NCBI GenBank assembly: GCA_036346355.1
Contig: CM070572.1
Coordinates: 38,353,944-38,417,943 of the forward strand
Direction: 5' to 3'
DNA: 64,000 bases
Source of the DNA: Rhipidocladum racemiflorum
Taxonomy: Eukaryota > Streptophyta > Magnoliopsida > Poales > Poaceae
Shown: piece by piece, positions 1-11,835 of the stretch
Layout: every line of letters begins with the position of its first letter
How positions within the stretch are numbered: position 1 is the first letter of the stretch
Position numbers and translations under genes: made by a program
The notes under the pieces: generated by a model
What the model was told of the DNA's origin: nothing
Database searches by the model: none
What the model saw: only the letters and a program-made list of their open reading frames with translations

Positions 1-783
1 CCGGTGCCAGAAACGTGTTGTAGGAAAACTTCCTTCTCCTTGGGGTTATAATATACTTATATAAAACATGAAGTTTATGTTACGATTAAGACGATACTTA
101 AAAACCTAAAATATTTAAGATCTGACATGATCCACTTGGTTATCCAGGTTGAATATTGTCGACGATTGGAGAACGGGCTCCCGCCGAGCTTACTTGTTGA
201 ATGTGGGATCAACTGAAGCCCCTTTCTGCCAAAGGTGTAGCATCGAAGACGCGGGAGATGGTCCCTTAGAACAGACAGAAACACAAGGATTTTATCCTGG
301 TTCAGGCCTCTCATGATCGAGATAATAGCCCTACATCCAGTCGCCTGGTGGCGTTTTTCCGTATTGAAATGATGAATGACCGCCCCCTCCCCCATAGGGG
401 CTAGGGGGATTAAATACAGGGTACTAAGTCGTATACATGGTAACTACCCCCTATAATTACGCCACGCTTCCATATTTCCGGCGCACCTTCCTTGGATCTT
501 CGGCGAATTAGTTGCCACTTTCCTTCTTAGTGGTTTGACCGAATCCACCGAGCATAACCCGAGATTCCACGCAACTTCCTGAGCACGGTTGCCCGTATTT
601 GCCTGGTGTGCTCGTAGCCGAGCACTCCAGCTCGCGCGACGGGCACGGATGCTCTGAACCGGGTAGCGAGCTCGTAGCCGATCGGGCGGGCCGATTGGTC
701 GTCAGACGCTCGTTGGTCGTCCTTGGGGACATCGTCCAAGGGTAAAGATGGTCGGTTAAGAAACTGGCTTCCAGGGTACTATG
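1..783 (-). mobile_element. Gypsy-type LTR fragment
   Basis: The + strand text around 284-345 (a 'ggttcaggcc' motif followed by 'ataatagccctac') resembles the same region of the complete Gypsy LTR at 5914-6865, in the same orientation. Read on the minus strand, 400-420 gives a TATA-like TGTATTTAAT. The fragment runs off the left edge of the window. Its right edge is placed where recognisable Copia coding sequence begins. No intact ORF is credible here. The family assignment is inferred from motif similarity only. Confidence 0.45.
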
Positions 784-784
784 G

Positions 785-3420
785 GAATTATCCAATCCCC
801 GACAAATATGATGAGAAAAATCATTAAAAATTCTGCTAGCCATAGTATAAAAAACTACTAACTTTCCTAGACCTAAAGACTTCTTATGCCATGCTTGTGC
901 TAAAGAGAAACTCATAATTATACCCTCTTATTTGAAAGTTAGGGAAGAATCAGAGAATTTTCTAGACATAATTTAAGGTGGTATTTGCATACCTATCCAG
1001 CCCTTGTCGAGGCCCTTTCAGGTACTTTATGGTACTGATTGATGTTTCTACTAGATGGTCACATGTATGCCTCTTATCTACTCGAAACCATACTAAATTA
1101 ATTATCCAAATTATTAAATTAAGAGTATCATTTAGTGAATAAAGGATTAAATCTAGTTGAATGGACAATGCTAGCGAGTTTACCTCAAAGGCATTTAATG
1201 ATTATTGTATGACTCTAGTTTTAATATAGAGCATTCAATACCTCATGTCAATACATAAAATGGCCTTGCAGAGTCATTACTTAAAAGAATAAACTTATTT
1301 TTCAGCCACTCTTGTAGAATTGTAGGTTACCCATCAGCTATTAGGCCACATATTGCTGCACACTACCTTATTAATTCAACTCAGACCATCTGCATGCCAA
1401 GAATTTTTTTCTTTGCAGATAGTGCGTGGGAAAAAATAATGTATTTACTATCTATGAAAATTTGGTTGTGCTATATACATTCTAATCTCTCCACCACAGC
1501 ATACAACCATAGGTTCTCACCGGATGTTAGGGATTTATGTAGGTTATGAATCTCCATCCATTATAAATACCTAGAGCCTATGACAGAGGATCTATATATG
1601 GTTTGGTACACTGATTGTATCTTTGATGGGGATAATTTCCCAACATTAGGGGGAGCAAAGTACCACAATAAAAATGCTAGAAAATTGGTTGGAATATCAC
1701 TAACATTCAATCCTTAGACCCACGCACTAAGGAATCCGACCATGATGTTCGAAGGATAACAAATCTGCAACAAAAATAGCTAATAATATGCTAGATACCT
1801 TCACTGATCATAAAGGAGTGACAAAGCCTTATATACCTGCAATAGGCAACCGAAAGAATAGAAATGCCCCAAAAGGATATCGATCCACTCTTACCACTCA
1901 TGATAAGAGGAGGGGGAGGTCTCCGGGTGCACTGAACTTAATTCCACATAGACGTTTGCAAAAACAAAGGACCGAAGAAGTTGAATCACTCCCCAAGACA
2001 GTAGAAGAAGCTAAACCTGATGCTAAGAGAATCGCTGAAGTGATCCATCTTGAATATGGTAACCGCATCCTTGAACTAAACCATCCTAAAGATGAAAACC
2101 CTAGCGAATATTAATGAAGAAACTCCATCGTTGTGAGAAATCATGAGGACCTAGACGATATTAATGAAGAGATTTCTACTAATTATGTGGATTCAGGAGA
2201 GTTGTATAAAATAAAGATTACAATTGTAACATAAATTTTACCTAAAAAATTGCTAAAACTATTGATCTTTATCCAAAACCAAAGTCCATGGGACAGTGCC
2301 AAAAGCTCTCAGATTGGGTCAAATGGAAAGAAGCAATTGAGACATAATTGCGCTCGATTAACAAAAGAAAAGTATTCAGTCCTGTTTGTTCACAAAGAAG
2401 TCTCAGAATAGATTATGTATCATCTCAGTTTAAGTCGATGATCTGAATATCATCGGAACCATAGAGTACATAAAGGAAACAAGTTCTTACCTTTCGACGG
2501 TGTTTGAGATAAAATATTTGAGTAAAACCAAATGCTGCTTTGGCCTATAGCTAGAGCATTTCCCAGAAAGAATTTGTGTATCTATCTACCTATACTAACA
2601 AGGTATTGAAAAAAATTCAACATGGATAAATCTCATCCATTAAAGACCCCATAGTAGTAATATCCCTTGAAGTGGATAAAGACTCTTTCAGACTGAGAAT
2701 GAAAAATGAGGAAGTTTGAGGACTTGAAATCTCATATTAAGTGTCATTGGACCACTTATGCATCTTACAAATTTCACAAGGCCTGATATTGCATTCATAG
2801 TAAATTTGCTAATTAGACACAGTGCAGCACCAATCATAAGACATTGGGCTGGTATCAAGACTTTACTCAAGATCTTGGTTATTTTATCGGAAAGACAAAG
2901 ACACGACCATGGTGGGATATACGGATGTTGGATATCTGTCTGATCCCCACAGTACCAAACCTCAGACTGGGTTTATATTTTTTTTTGCGGTGGTAGTGCC
3001 ATTTCTTAACGATCTTCTAAGCAGACCTTGGTAGCTGCTACCTCTACCAATCACTTAAAGTTATAGCATTATATGAACCCTCATGTGAATGTGTTTAACT
3101 AAGATGTGTGATTAGCCATATCCAGAGGTCATGTGGCATTAACACCGTCGATACCCTACAATTATCTATGAAGATAATGCTGCTTGTGTTACACAAATGA
3201 AAATAGGTTATGTTAAGAGCAATATCATGAAGCATATTGCCCTTAATTTTTTTTATCCTCATGAACTCCAGAAGAATGGTAAGATAAAAAATACTACAAA
3301 CTAAGTCATGTAAAAACCTAGTAGATTTATTCACTAAGTATTTGCCAACATCTAGTTTCCAAAGATATATTTGTGGCACTGGAATGAGACGACTTAGCGA
3401 CATGTAGAGTTCAAGGATTG
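785..3420 (+). pseudogene. Decayed Ty1/Copia pol (integrase, RT, RNase H)
   Basis: A Copia polyprotein can be followed through many stops and frameshifts. About 785-1400 holds the GAG-pre-integrase and integrase region, including a match to the NGLAES-type motif near 1260. At 1626-2110 lies the integrase-RT linker; its C-terminal part is an open 108-codon stretch (1788-2114). At 2280-2960 is reverse transcriptase, with a degenerate YVDD box near 2437 and the conserved TRPDIAF motif near 2776. At 2940-3400 is RNase H, ending in the LFTKYLPT-like motif near 3330. The order INT-RT-RH defines Copia. The gag and 5' LTR are missing, replaced on the left by Gypsy LTR sequence. No functional product is possible. 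Confidence 0.85.
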
Positions 3421-3671
3421 TAAATCCCTAAACCATAACACTTAGTATGGTTCTAAAGATACTACTATAATCTAGAAGATTATAAATTTTATTATTTTTC
3501 TCTTAGTGAGTTTTCCTGAAGTTGTCTTATATGAAAGTTTTTAATGAGGCAACAAGTGTAACACAATATACAGGTGCAGTGTACTCTTTTCTCTATCTTT
3601 TTTCCCACTAGGTTTTTTAGAGGAGTTTTTGATGAGGCATATGCATTACACGGTATTCGCCCCATGGAGAG

Positions 3672-3923
3672 TGTTGATATATAACACGACTATTGGTCCT
3701 GATTGTTGAGATATGATTGGATACCATCTCTTTATAGACGAATTTAAATATATTTCTAATTGGTTTTTCACTATAAATATACCATTCAGTTGCACAAGAC
3801 AATCAATTTAATAAAGAGAAGAGAATTCTGCCTCTTTATATATCGTGTGTTCTTCATAATTGTTCTAGTTATTCAATCAGTGCATTACGATTGATCTACC
3901 AAAATCATCATCGTTTTACAACA
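3672..3923 (+). repeat. 3' LTR of the decayed Copia element
   Basis: The segment begins TGTTGATATATAAC directly after a purine-rich GGAGAG and ends TACAACA, giving TG...CA ends and 252 bp. It lies about 250 bp after the end of the RNase H remnant. The matching 5' LTR is not in the window, so a target duplication cannot be checked. Confidence 0.6.
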
Positions 3924-4726
3924 AAACTCTAAATAATCATGCAAGAACTATGTGATGATCCATATTCTCCATCCCTGCTCCTGAAAGAACGGCCAAATTC
4001 CTTTGGGAAGTTCGTAACCAAACCCCAGAAACCAAGCAAGGATGACTGTTCACAATTCTTTAAGTTGGGATGAGACCAAGGATTTTCCTGCTGAGCAATT
4101 GCTCCAACTTAACTCAAAGTTCCTTCTGAAAAAAAAAGTTATGTTTACATTGAAAAAGGTTTAATGGTTTATCACTCACTACAGTCTACAGGAGCAGGAC
4201 GCATAAGCCCCGTCTAAATTGTACTTAACGAGGTTTATATTGGTGTTCTTTCCATCTTCCTCGCGCGCGCGCGCGCGCACACACACAGCTACGCGTACGC
4301 AGGTTGACAAACTGACAACTGTGCTGAATTGAAGTGGAAATGAAGGAGTAACCAGCACGAGTCTCCGATCAGTCCAAACCAGTCATGGAGCCATTAATTA
4401 GCGTGCAGATCAAGCAGTATTATAAGGGCCATGGAAATTCGGAGGAAGCTGAGACGAAAGCTCGAGTCCATGTCGCGGCCAGCCGGTGCCAGGCGGGCCA
4501 GGCGGCCGGGTCAAACGATCAGCGCTGATCGATCAGAGGCTGAAGGTTGATTCGGCAACAACGCATTGATCATTTGTTGCTGAAGCGCACTTCCCTTTCC
4601 GGAGCCGACGACCACAGTTATTTTTTCCCATAAATGTTTGATTGGAACGCAGTGCTAATTCCATGGCTCGACCAATCACATCTCTCGGCTTGGTGGCCTG
4701 ATGGCTGATGCGGCCAATGCAACAAT
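3924..4726. other. Intergenic, no gene seen
   Basis: No coding region is supported. A (CG)n run followed by (CA)n lies at about 4263-4287. From 4284 the sequence belongs to copy A of a dispersed duplication, annotated separately. Confidence 0.6.
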
Positions 4727-4986
4727 GGCCTCGTTCGTTTCAGCTTCTGAACAGCTTCTGCTTAAAAAAAAAAACGGATTATTTGACGAACGGGAGGATT
4801 CTGCACAGCTTCTTTGAGAATCAAAAACTGTTTTTTGAATAGAATCAGAATTTGGCTGAAACCTGATTCTCACAGATTCTTGCTGATTCTTACCAGCTCG
4901 GTCCGGAACCTAGAAGTCATAGCTATCAGAAGTAGTTTCTCCCATAATCCAGAATCCATAATCCAGAAACTGAAACGAACTGGGCC
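4727..4986 (-). mobile_element. MITE, GGCC-ended, 3-bp target duplication (copy 1)
   Basis: 260 bp with terminal inverted repeats reading GGCCTCGTTCGTTTCAG at one end and, in reverse complement, GGCCCAGTTCGTTTCAG at the other. It is flanked by AAT on both sides (4724-4726 and 4987-4989). A second copy in the opposite orientation is at 38190-38472. A 3-bp duplication with GGCC-type ends fits a PIF/Harbinger-like MITE; the superfamily is inferred. Confidence 0.75.
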
Positions 4987-5520
4987 AATGGCTACAAAGG
5001 AACAGAGGAGAGTGTACAGCTATTGAGGGGCTACATTGCACCCATCAGCCATGTTGGTAAATTTGGGTGCTATAAAATAGTTGCTTGTAGTTCTCCTTTT
5101 CTCTTCATAGGTGAGAGTAACATTGGCTATGGAAGCCCTGATTTTGATATGAGAGTTGAAATCATCTACGCAGCAGAAACATGTGTATTACGGACACACG
5201 AGCATTAGGTTATCGAGAGTTCGCTGTCGCTAAGATGAAGAGACGAAACCGCCTCACAGCTCCCATCCCGATCGATCGATCGATCCGGTTAGGCCAATCC
5301 ATTGATGTGCCAACGCCCAACAGAGTGGGCGCGCGAGAGCTCGATCGGCTGGATCAATTCTGGAAACCAAAACAACCGTCGTGCTGCTCTGATCGATCTC
5401 CTGTAGCAGCGCGCCTGATTATGCTGAGTGGCCCATCCACGGGACCAGCCTCCTAAAGCAGTAAAGCTTGGTTTCCTTTCCATCCCACAGAAAGTTGCCA
5501 TCGATTTGCAAGTACCAACC

Positions 5521-5522
<2 letters not shown>

Positions 5523-5565
<43 letters not shown>
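5523..5565. repeat. (CT)n microsatellite
   Basis: About 21 uninterrupted CT units. The homologous position in copy B (48619-48656) also carries a CT run. Long ORFs crossing it on either strand are low-complexity artefacts. Confidence 0.95.
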
Positions 5566-5568
<3 letters not shown>

Positions 5569-5630
5569 CTGAAAGTAGCATTGCAGCAGGATGCCATGCA
5601 AGGACGAACCACCAGCTGGGATAATATATA

Positions 5631-5913
5631 GGAAAATGGTTCCATACCCCTGGGAGCTTAAATGATGTTGTTATACCTCTTTATCCTTTTGAGTATACTC
5701 TAATACTGATTGTAAAATACTCCAAAGTGAGTTTCACAAAAAAAAAATTATCAAAGTCCACCTAATATAGCATAATTTGTTTATATACTCTTTTTACATA
5801 TAGAAAAGGGTATATAGCAAAAAATAAAGAGCACCGATGAATTTTTTTCAACAATATCACATTGTAGTATCTTAGAATTGTTATTTGAGTATATTGAAAG
5901 TGATAAAGGAGTA
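5631..5913 (+). mobile_element. Left part of a MITE split by the Gypsy insertion
   Basis: Starts GGAAAATGGTTCCATACCC and continues across the Gypsy target site into 17117-17185, which ends ...CGAAAAAGGCTTCC. Read inwards, the two ends form an imperfect terminal inverted repeat built on CTCCTGGGAG. Removing the retroelement and one GAGTA joins the halves into an element of about 350 bp flanked by TA-rich DNA. The superfamily is not determined. Confidence 0.6.
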
Positions 5914-6865
5914 TGTCGGCGTACTAGCCAATAGGCACCTCCGAATCGGGTGCTTATGAGGTTTAGACAGGGGGCTTTCGAGGCAATTGCCGGGAAAAAG
6001 AAGAAGATGACCGGAGTACTGGGAAGCTCAGGGGAACAGGGGGGCGCAAGAACTTTTACCCAGGTTCGGGCCCTCCGGAGAGTAATAGCCCTAGTCCTGC
6101 TTTTCTTGCTATTGCTTGTGTTCTAGCTTGAGAGGATGAAACCTACTAACCATGGATCGAACCCCTTCTCCCATGCCCCCCGGCTCCCTTTTATACTTGG
6201 GCTGGCGGGGGCGCCTGGGAGACTTACACGATAAGGCACACTCATTACACTGCCACGGGCGCATTTAATGCGCCTCATCGCTTACATCCCATTAACGTCT
6301 GCCGCAGCCTGCCACACCCGCCAGGCCCCATGTCCGCCAACCGCCACCTGCCTGGCTTGGGTGAGGTGTCGCCGTGATGTCACACGTAATTAATGCACGC
6401 CTGGGAAGACGCGCCGCCATATCAGATCCTCCACGCTTTGCATTTAATGCGCACGATTCGCATTAAATGTCCTTGACCAGATCGCCGCCTCGGGGCGGGC
6501 GCCAGGAGTGGCCAAGATGCCACGTGTCCTCTGGCGATCACCTTGCTGGCGCCAGGGCGTGGCTTGATCGCCACGCGTCTCTCGATTTACCACCTGGCCG
6601 GGCGCCAGTTGGTGTGGCTCGACCGCCACTCGCCCATCGGCGACCACCTTGCTGGGCGCCCAGTGGTGTGGCCTGACCGCCACCTGTCCACTGGGCGACC
6701 ACCTTGCTGGGCGCCCAGTGGTGTGGCCTGACCGCCACCTGTCCACTGGGCGACCATGCTGGGGATCTGCTGCTCGTCGTGGCGGTGGGCCCGGATGCGC
6801 CCTGCTCGCCCGGCGATCGTATTTATTGCGGGGGAGTGGGTACCCTGGCGTAAAATACGCCGACA
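5914..6865 (-). repeat. 3' LTR of the Tat-type element
   Basis: 952 bp, TGTCGGCGTACTAGCC to TACGCCGACA. It is closely similar to the other LTR, with scattered substitutions, a block rich in indels at about 6265-6365, and the 55-bp tandem repeats at 6536-6757. A TATA box equivalent to the one in the 5' LTR lies at 6188-6195. Confidence 0.95.
6536..6757. repeat. 55-bp tandem repeats inside the LTR
   Basis: Four units of about 55 bp; the last two (from GACCACCTTGCTGGGCGCCC to CCACTGGGC) are identical. The other LTR has the same array at 16779-17002. The ORFs reported over both arrays are frame-open repeats, not genes. Confidence 0.9.
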
Positions 6866-6885
6866 GTAGCCCCCGGGCCCACCCA
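6866..6885 (-). other. Polypurine tract
   Basis: On the minus strand GTGGGCCCGGGGGCTAC directly precedes the 3' LTR. Position and purine/G richness fit the plus-strand primer of reverse transcription. Confidence 0.7.
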
Positions 6886-7294
6886 GGAGCGCTTTTTGGT
6901 CTACCATCTTTCTTTTTCTCTCTTTTAAATGCCCCTCGGGGAACCGCTCAGTCTCCCGGGTGGGACCATTAAAAACCCACACACCCCGCAGCTTTCAAGA
7001 GATCTTCTCCTTCTTCCGGTTCTCAAGGCGGTTTGTGCAGTTATTTCCGCCTTGTAACCGCCGCACGACCCTTGGGACGCGCCTTCTTAATGGGGCTCTT
7101 GAACTTCCTTTTTGCGAACCGCCACGCCCTTTCGGTTTTCCCGTCGAGCCTTCCCTCGCAACCTTATAAGAGGTTGACCGAGGGGGGAGCGGTTCTTCCT
7201 CCTTCCAACTTCCCTCGCTCTGCTTTTCCTCACCGCTTTGGAGCTCCTTGCTTCTTCTTCTTCCCCAACGCGTTCCGGTACTCTTCTGTGTCCG

Positions 7295-9774
7295 ATGGCT
7301 CCGATTCTCCCCTCCTCGTCCATCGAGGAGGAGGTTGCCGCCAGGTTTTCCCGGAACATAACGCTGGCGCCCCTCGCGTCGCCGGGATCGGTCGAGCCCC
7401 ACTGGCCGGCCGGAAGTGATTTTCTTCTTGGTAGCTTATAGCCGACTGCTTCTTGCCGATCTCTGATTTTTATCTTTCCGTTCTCAACTTCTACGCCATT
7501 CACCACATCCATCTTCCCCCCAACTCCGTTATCCTCCTTTCTGCCTTCGCCCACTTCTGCGAGATGTTCGTAGGAGTGTTACCCAATCTCCTTCTCTTTC
7601 GTTTCTTTTACACCCTTCGCGCCGCGGGCGGCAATCCGCCCGTCACTGGGAGCTGCCACCTGCGGCTCCGCGATGGGACTGTGTCGCGCTACATTCCAAT
7701 TTGCCGGTCCAACTGGAGGGATTGGCGCGAAGAGTGGCTGTACGTCGAGGACGACAGCGGTATTGAAGTGCTGGAGCTTCCGTCCGGTCCGGCGGTGAGC
7801 AACTCCAACTGGGGGGCCCAAGTGAGCGAGACGCCCGAGCTCCAGGTGATGCTAGCCCGTGTTGACGATTCGCGGACAGCGGGCTGACAGGCCCATGGTT
7901 ATCCGGACTTCATCTCCGAGATCGTGCCCTCGCGCCGTGTCCGCCCGGCCTGGCAGTATATGGGCCAGGGCGACGGGACCCGGAGTATCACCGGAGGTAA
8001 CCCGCTTCACCTTGGATCATCCCTTGTCCTTCTTCTTTATTGACCGAATCTGGTCCTGACAGCATTTCTGTCTCCTGGGGCTTCCTTCTTCTTTTTGTGT
8101 TGTCAGCCGCCGGGAACTTGGCTGCCGATGTGATTGACAGGGCGCGGTTCCGCTCTGCCGGTTATCGCCAGGGGAGCGCGCGGCGATAATCCGCGCCATG
8201 CCGTCGATGGACGCCATGGGCACACCCGTTGTGATACGCCAGGCGACCCTGACAATTCGGGACCCTCCTCCCGCCGGGGGCCAGGGGAGACGCAGGCGCC
8301 CAGACGATGACGATGGCGCCGGCGGACCTTCCCAAAGGCTTCGCCTCTTGGGATCGGCCGGGGTGGGATCTTCCACAGCGGCCGTGGGAACTTCTTCCGC
8401 TGCGGCGGTAGGCTCCTCAATGGTGGCTGGGGGTTCGTCGACCGGCGGGACCTCATCCTCCCTCGCCCCTGTTGGGGGTGGTGACGATGGACCCTCCGAC
8501 GCCGATTCTTTTTCCGCCTCCGCCGGCTCCGATGATGGGGCAACGGCTGCCGCCGCCGGCTTCGATGACAGCGCTACGGCCGCCGCCGCCACCCGCAGCG
8601 GCGATTCTTCCTCCGCCTCCAAGAAGCGTTGCCCTCGCCGCCGGTCCCTAGGCCGCTAGGACCGGCACCGACAACACCGCGCGGGGGACTGGTCCTCACT
8701 CCGAGCATGCCCCGATTCCCGAGGCCGTCACCTAGGTACTCATTCAAAAACATACATGCAATATGAAAGTTAAGTCCTTTCGGACCGTGTCTTACCATTG
8801 TTTCTTCCCTTTTTCCAGGGTTCCTGCTCCGGATGACCCCGCCGCCCAAGCCGGGGACGATCAAGGCGCCGCGGCTACCAGAGCTGTACCGCCCGGGGTC
8901 GCTGAGCCCCAGGACGAGCAGATGGAGGGGGGCGATCCCCAGGTGGTCGCTGCTGCCGCCGCCGTTCAGGACCCAGGCCCGCTCGGCCCCGTCCCTACCC
9001 CGGATCCCCCACCTCCTCCGTTCCTTCGGCAGACGCGGACGCTCTGCTGGCGGCTCTTGGCGAGCTCTACTCGGCCACGAGCGATCGTGACGGTAGCGAG
9101 AGCGGCTGACGGAGGCGGGAGCCGAAATCAACCGCCTCCGCAAGGAGGTGGAAGACTTGCGCGAACGGGGGGCGGGGCTGGAGCTGCAGCTGCGGCGGGA
9201 GCGAGAGCAGCGGGAGCAAAGCGCCCGCCGCGCCGAGGGGCTCTCCGCGGAGCTGGAGGCGGAGAGGGTCGATCGGGCCCAGTCGGAGGCGGACACCATA
9301 AGGATGCTGCGCCACGCCTTCAATCGGACGGTGGCCAGCCTTGCTCCACTGGGGCTGGAGCAGCCGGATCCGCGGGAGGAGAAGCCGCAGCATTATGCGT
9401 TCTGCCTTTGCCGAACCGCGGACTTCCTCACGCGCCTGCCCGCCGCCCTTACCGCCCGGTCCGCCCAGGAGGGGCGCGCAGTTGCGGCGGCCACGGCGAA
9501 GTACGTGCTGGCCTGCTGCGCCAGCCGTGATGCCAACTTCGATCCCGCGGCCACTGTCCAAGGGGTTGAAGGCGACTGGGCGCAGGCGGAGGAGCGGGTC
9601 CACGACGCCTCCGAGCAGGTTGCTGCACAGTTGGCGATGGAGAACCCCCAAATGGAGGCGGCGGCGGAAGACGTGGCACTGTGGGTGGACGTTGGCCCAG
9701 TTGCTGAAGACGTGGCGGCTGCCGAGGCGGCAGCAAAGGACGAGGAGGATCCCCCAGCCCCCCCAGTAGTGTAG
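7295..9774 (+). pseudogene. Antisense extra ORF of the Tat element (plant gypsy-type transposon protein family)
   Basis: This region is coding on the strand opposite to gag-pol. It starts with ATG at 7295 (MAPILPSSS..., to 7441) and changes frame into the stretch read from about 7453 to 7887. That stretch has the features of the plant 'putative gypsy type transposon' family: ISDFYLSVLNFY, the FAHFCE motif and a DWREEW box. Two plausible introns follow: 7997-8106 (GTAACC...TCAG) and 8736-8818 (GTACTC...CCAG). The middle exon codes a Ser/Ala/Gly-rich acidic region (8198-8659). The last codes an Arg/Glu coiled coil and an Ala-rich acidic tail (9148-9774). Stops at 7417-7440 and frame changes show it is broken here. 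Its function in these elements is unknown. Confidence 0.7.
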
Positions 9775-10384
9775 TTTTTTTTGCTTTTGCCTGTAAAGAC
9801 TTCAGATGCAAAACATTTTAAATGAAATGGAAGCACAAGCTTCCCACTATGTCACTTAGAGTTTGCTTTTACCCTAATCTTTCCGGTTCCGTGCGAACAA
9901 ACACATGACCGCTTAAAGACTTAAGGTATTGCGCCAGGGAATCACTTCCCTCGAACCCCTTGCCTTAACAAAATTTTGCCTCCCAGATAGCCTCTAGGGA
10001 ACGAACGCTTAGTGAGTCGGGGCAGGACCTTAGGTTCTTAGCAATGGTGTTCAAGTCGCCGACCCCCACAGGGACACCCGGAGTGTCATGACCGTGCTGG
10101 GGATCGTGCTGAACTAGCCATCCAATCACCCACTCCCGCACGCCGCTCTCACTTACCGATTCCGCCTTTGCTATTGGGTTTTTGCAGGGCTGCAGGGTAC
10201 CAGAGGCAAGTGCCCTGGCACTGCCCGACAGTGGGCAAGAGACCGAAAAGAGGGTAGAAAGAACAACTATTTCGGATAAGGAAAGTGAATATTTAATTTC
10301 AAACAGAAGGCCTCCCCCGACCCGCGGCGGAGAGGAAGACAAACTCCGGCCGGTCGGGGAACGGAGCCTGGGACTTACAACCGA
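9775..10384. other. Spacer between the antisense ORF and integrase
   Basis: Non-coding internal DNA of the Tat element between two convergent coding blocks: the antisense ORF ends at 9774 (+) and integrase ends at 10385 (-). No gene or clear motif was seen. Confidence 0.6.
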
Positions 10385-11800
10385 TCAAGGGTAGAACTTG
10401 CGCAGATTTTCTATATTCTGGAAGTTCGCCAGTTCTTCGCCGTCTTCAGTGGCCAGCTTGATCGCCCCGGGACGAGAGACTAAGACCACTTTGAAGGGTC
10501 CCTCCCACTGGGGAGACAGTTTATGCGACCCGGTATGCGACTGGATTCTTCGCAAGACCAGGTCGCCCGCTGCCAGTGTTCTCTCATTGACCCGGGAGGC
10601 GTGGTACCGCCTGAGACTTTGTTGGTACCTTGCAGCGTGCAGAGCCACCCGATCTCGCGCCTCTTCCAGGAGGTTGACGTCGTCTCGACGCAGATCTTCC
10701 TGGTCTTCTTCCACGAACGCAGCAACGCGTGGTGATCGATTCGATTCGAAGGGAGGACAGCTTCCGCGCCGTAGACCAGGAAGAAAGGGGTTTCCCCGGT
10801 GGCCCGACTAGGGGTAGTCCGAAGTGACCATAACACCGCCGGGAGCTCTTCAGTCCATTGGGCCCCACGCTTGTGGAGTCGATCGAATGCCCGTGTCTTG
10901 AGGCCCTTCAGCACCAGCGTGTTGGCCCACTCGACTTGGCCGTTGCTCTTGGGGTGGGCGACCGAGGCAAAGCAGACCTTGGTGCCCATCTCTTCGCAGA
11001 AATCTAAGAAGGCCGCTACCGGTGAATCGTGTCGTTGTCGGTGATGATGCGATTGGCGACCCCAAAGCGGGTGAAAATCCCTTGCATGAACTTGACCGCA
11101 GCCGCGGCGGTGATGGATCTTACTGCCTCGGCTTCCACCCACTTAGTGAACTTGTCGATGGCGACGAACAGGTGGGTGTAGCCCCCTGTGGCCCGCGGGA
11201 ACGGGCCCAGGATATCCAAACTGCATCGCCGAAGGGCCAAGAGAGCGGGATAGTTTGCAGGGCCTGGGCTGGGTTGTGGATCTGCTTGGCGTGGAACTGG
11301 CACGCCTCACATCTCCTCACCAGCTCGCAGGCATCCTGGAGGGCGGTTGGCCAATAGAACCCTTGACGGAAAGCTTTTCCCGCCATCGTTCGTCCGGACA
11401 CATGGCTCCCGCACACGCCTCCATGGATATCCGAGAGCAAATTGCTCTCCTCTTCCCGAGTGATGCACTTCAAAAGAATTCCGTTCTTACCCCGGCGGTA
11501 CAGGTCCCCGCCCACCAGGGTATAGCACTTGGCCTTTCGTGCTACCTTCTCTGCTGACGCATCATCGTCAGGGCACACTTGATCCTGCAAGTAAGCCAGG
11601 ATCAGATCCATCCATGTGCCTTCCCGGTCAAGTACAAACCACGCAGGTGGTCGTCCTGCACTACCGTAGGGCGTTTCTGCCGGAACCACTTTCCCTCCAG
11701 AGGCGAGGGCTGAAGCGGCATCACCATTGTCCCCGCCAGAAACGGGGGCTGCGATGGACGGTCGCGGAAGCCTTTCTTCAAAGACCCCGACCGGCACAGG
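10385..11800 (-). pseudogene. Integrase region of the Tat-type pol (frameshifted)
   Basis: The minus-strand frames run in order. 11797-11120 carries the H2C2 zinc finger (HGGVCGSH ... CEACQ). 11303-11016 carries the first catalytic Asp in SLDILGPF and the second in ITDND. 11142-10480 carries HPKSNGQVEWAN, which supplies the catalytic Glu. 10714-10385 carries the C-terminal part (LSPQWEGPFKV ... ENLRKFYP) and the natural stop. All three acidic residues of the DDE triad are present, but they are spread over different reading frames. The enzyme that inserts the element DNA can therefore not be made from this copy. Confidence 0.9.
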
Positions 11801-11835
11801 AGATCTAGTTGAGGTGAGCTGGGCGAGCTCGTCCG

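Larger units (their letters stand above)
4284..5625. repeat. Dispersed duplication, copy A (split)
   Basis: 4284-4370 (from CACAGCTACGCGTACGCAG to the GATC after CGAGTCTCC) and 5439-5625 (from ACGGGACCAGCC through a CT microsatellite to GGACGAACC) match 48453-48815. The 1.07 kb between the two blocks, which contains the MITE at 4727-4986, is absent from copy B. Copy B in turn holds about 105 bp (48682-48787) missing here. No protein is recognisable in either copy. Confidence 0.75.

Noticed and set aside
5289..5645. ORFs containing REREREREREV runs
   Set aside because: Translation of the CT/GA microsatellite, not a protein.
6444..6982. Several overlapping ORFs with repeated GRPARWS / LAGRPVVWP peptides
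   Set aside because: They arise from the 55-bp LTR tandem repeats and occur in several frames on both strands; the same occurs at 16626-17124.
8574..9323. 249-codon ORF on the minus strand
   Set aside because: Antisense shadow of the Ala/Arg/Glu-rich last exon of the Tat extra ORF; GC-rich DNA leaves all frames open.
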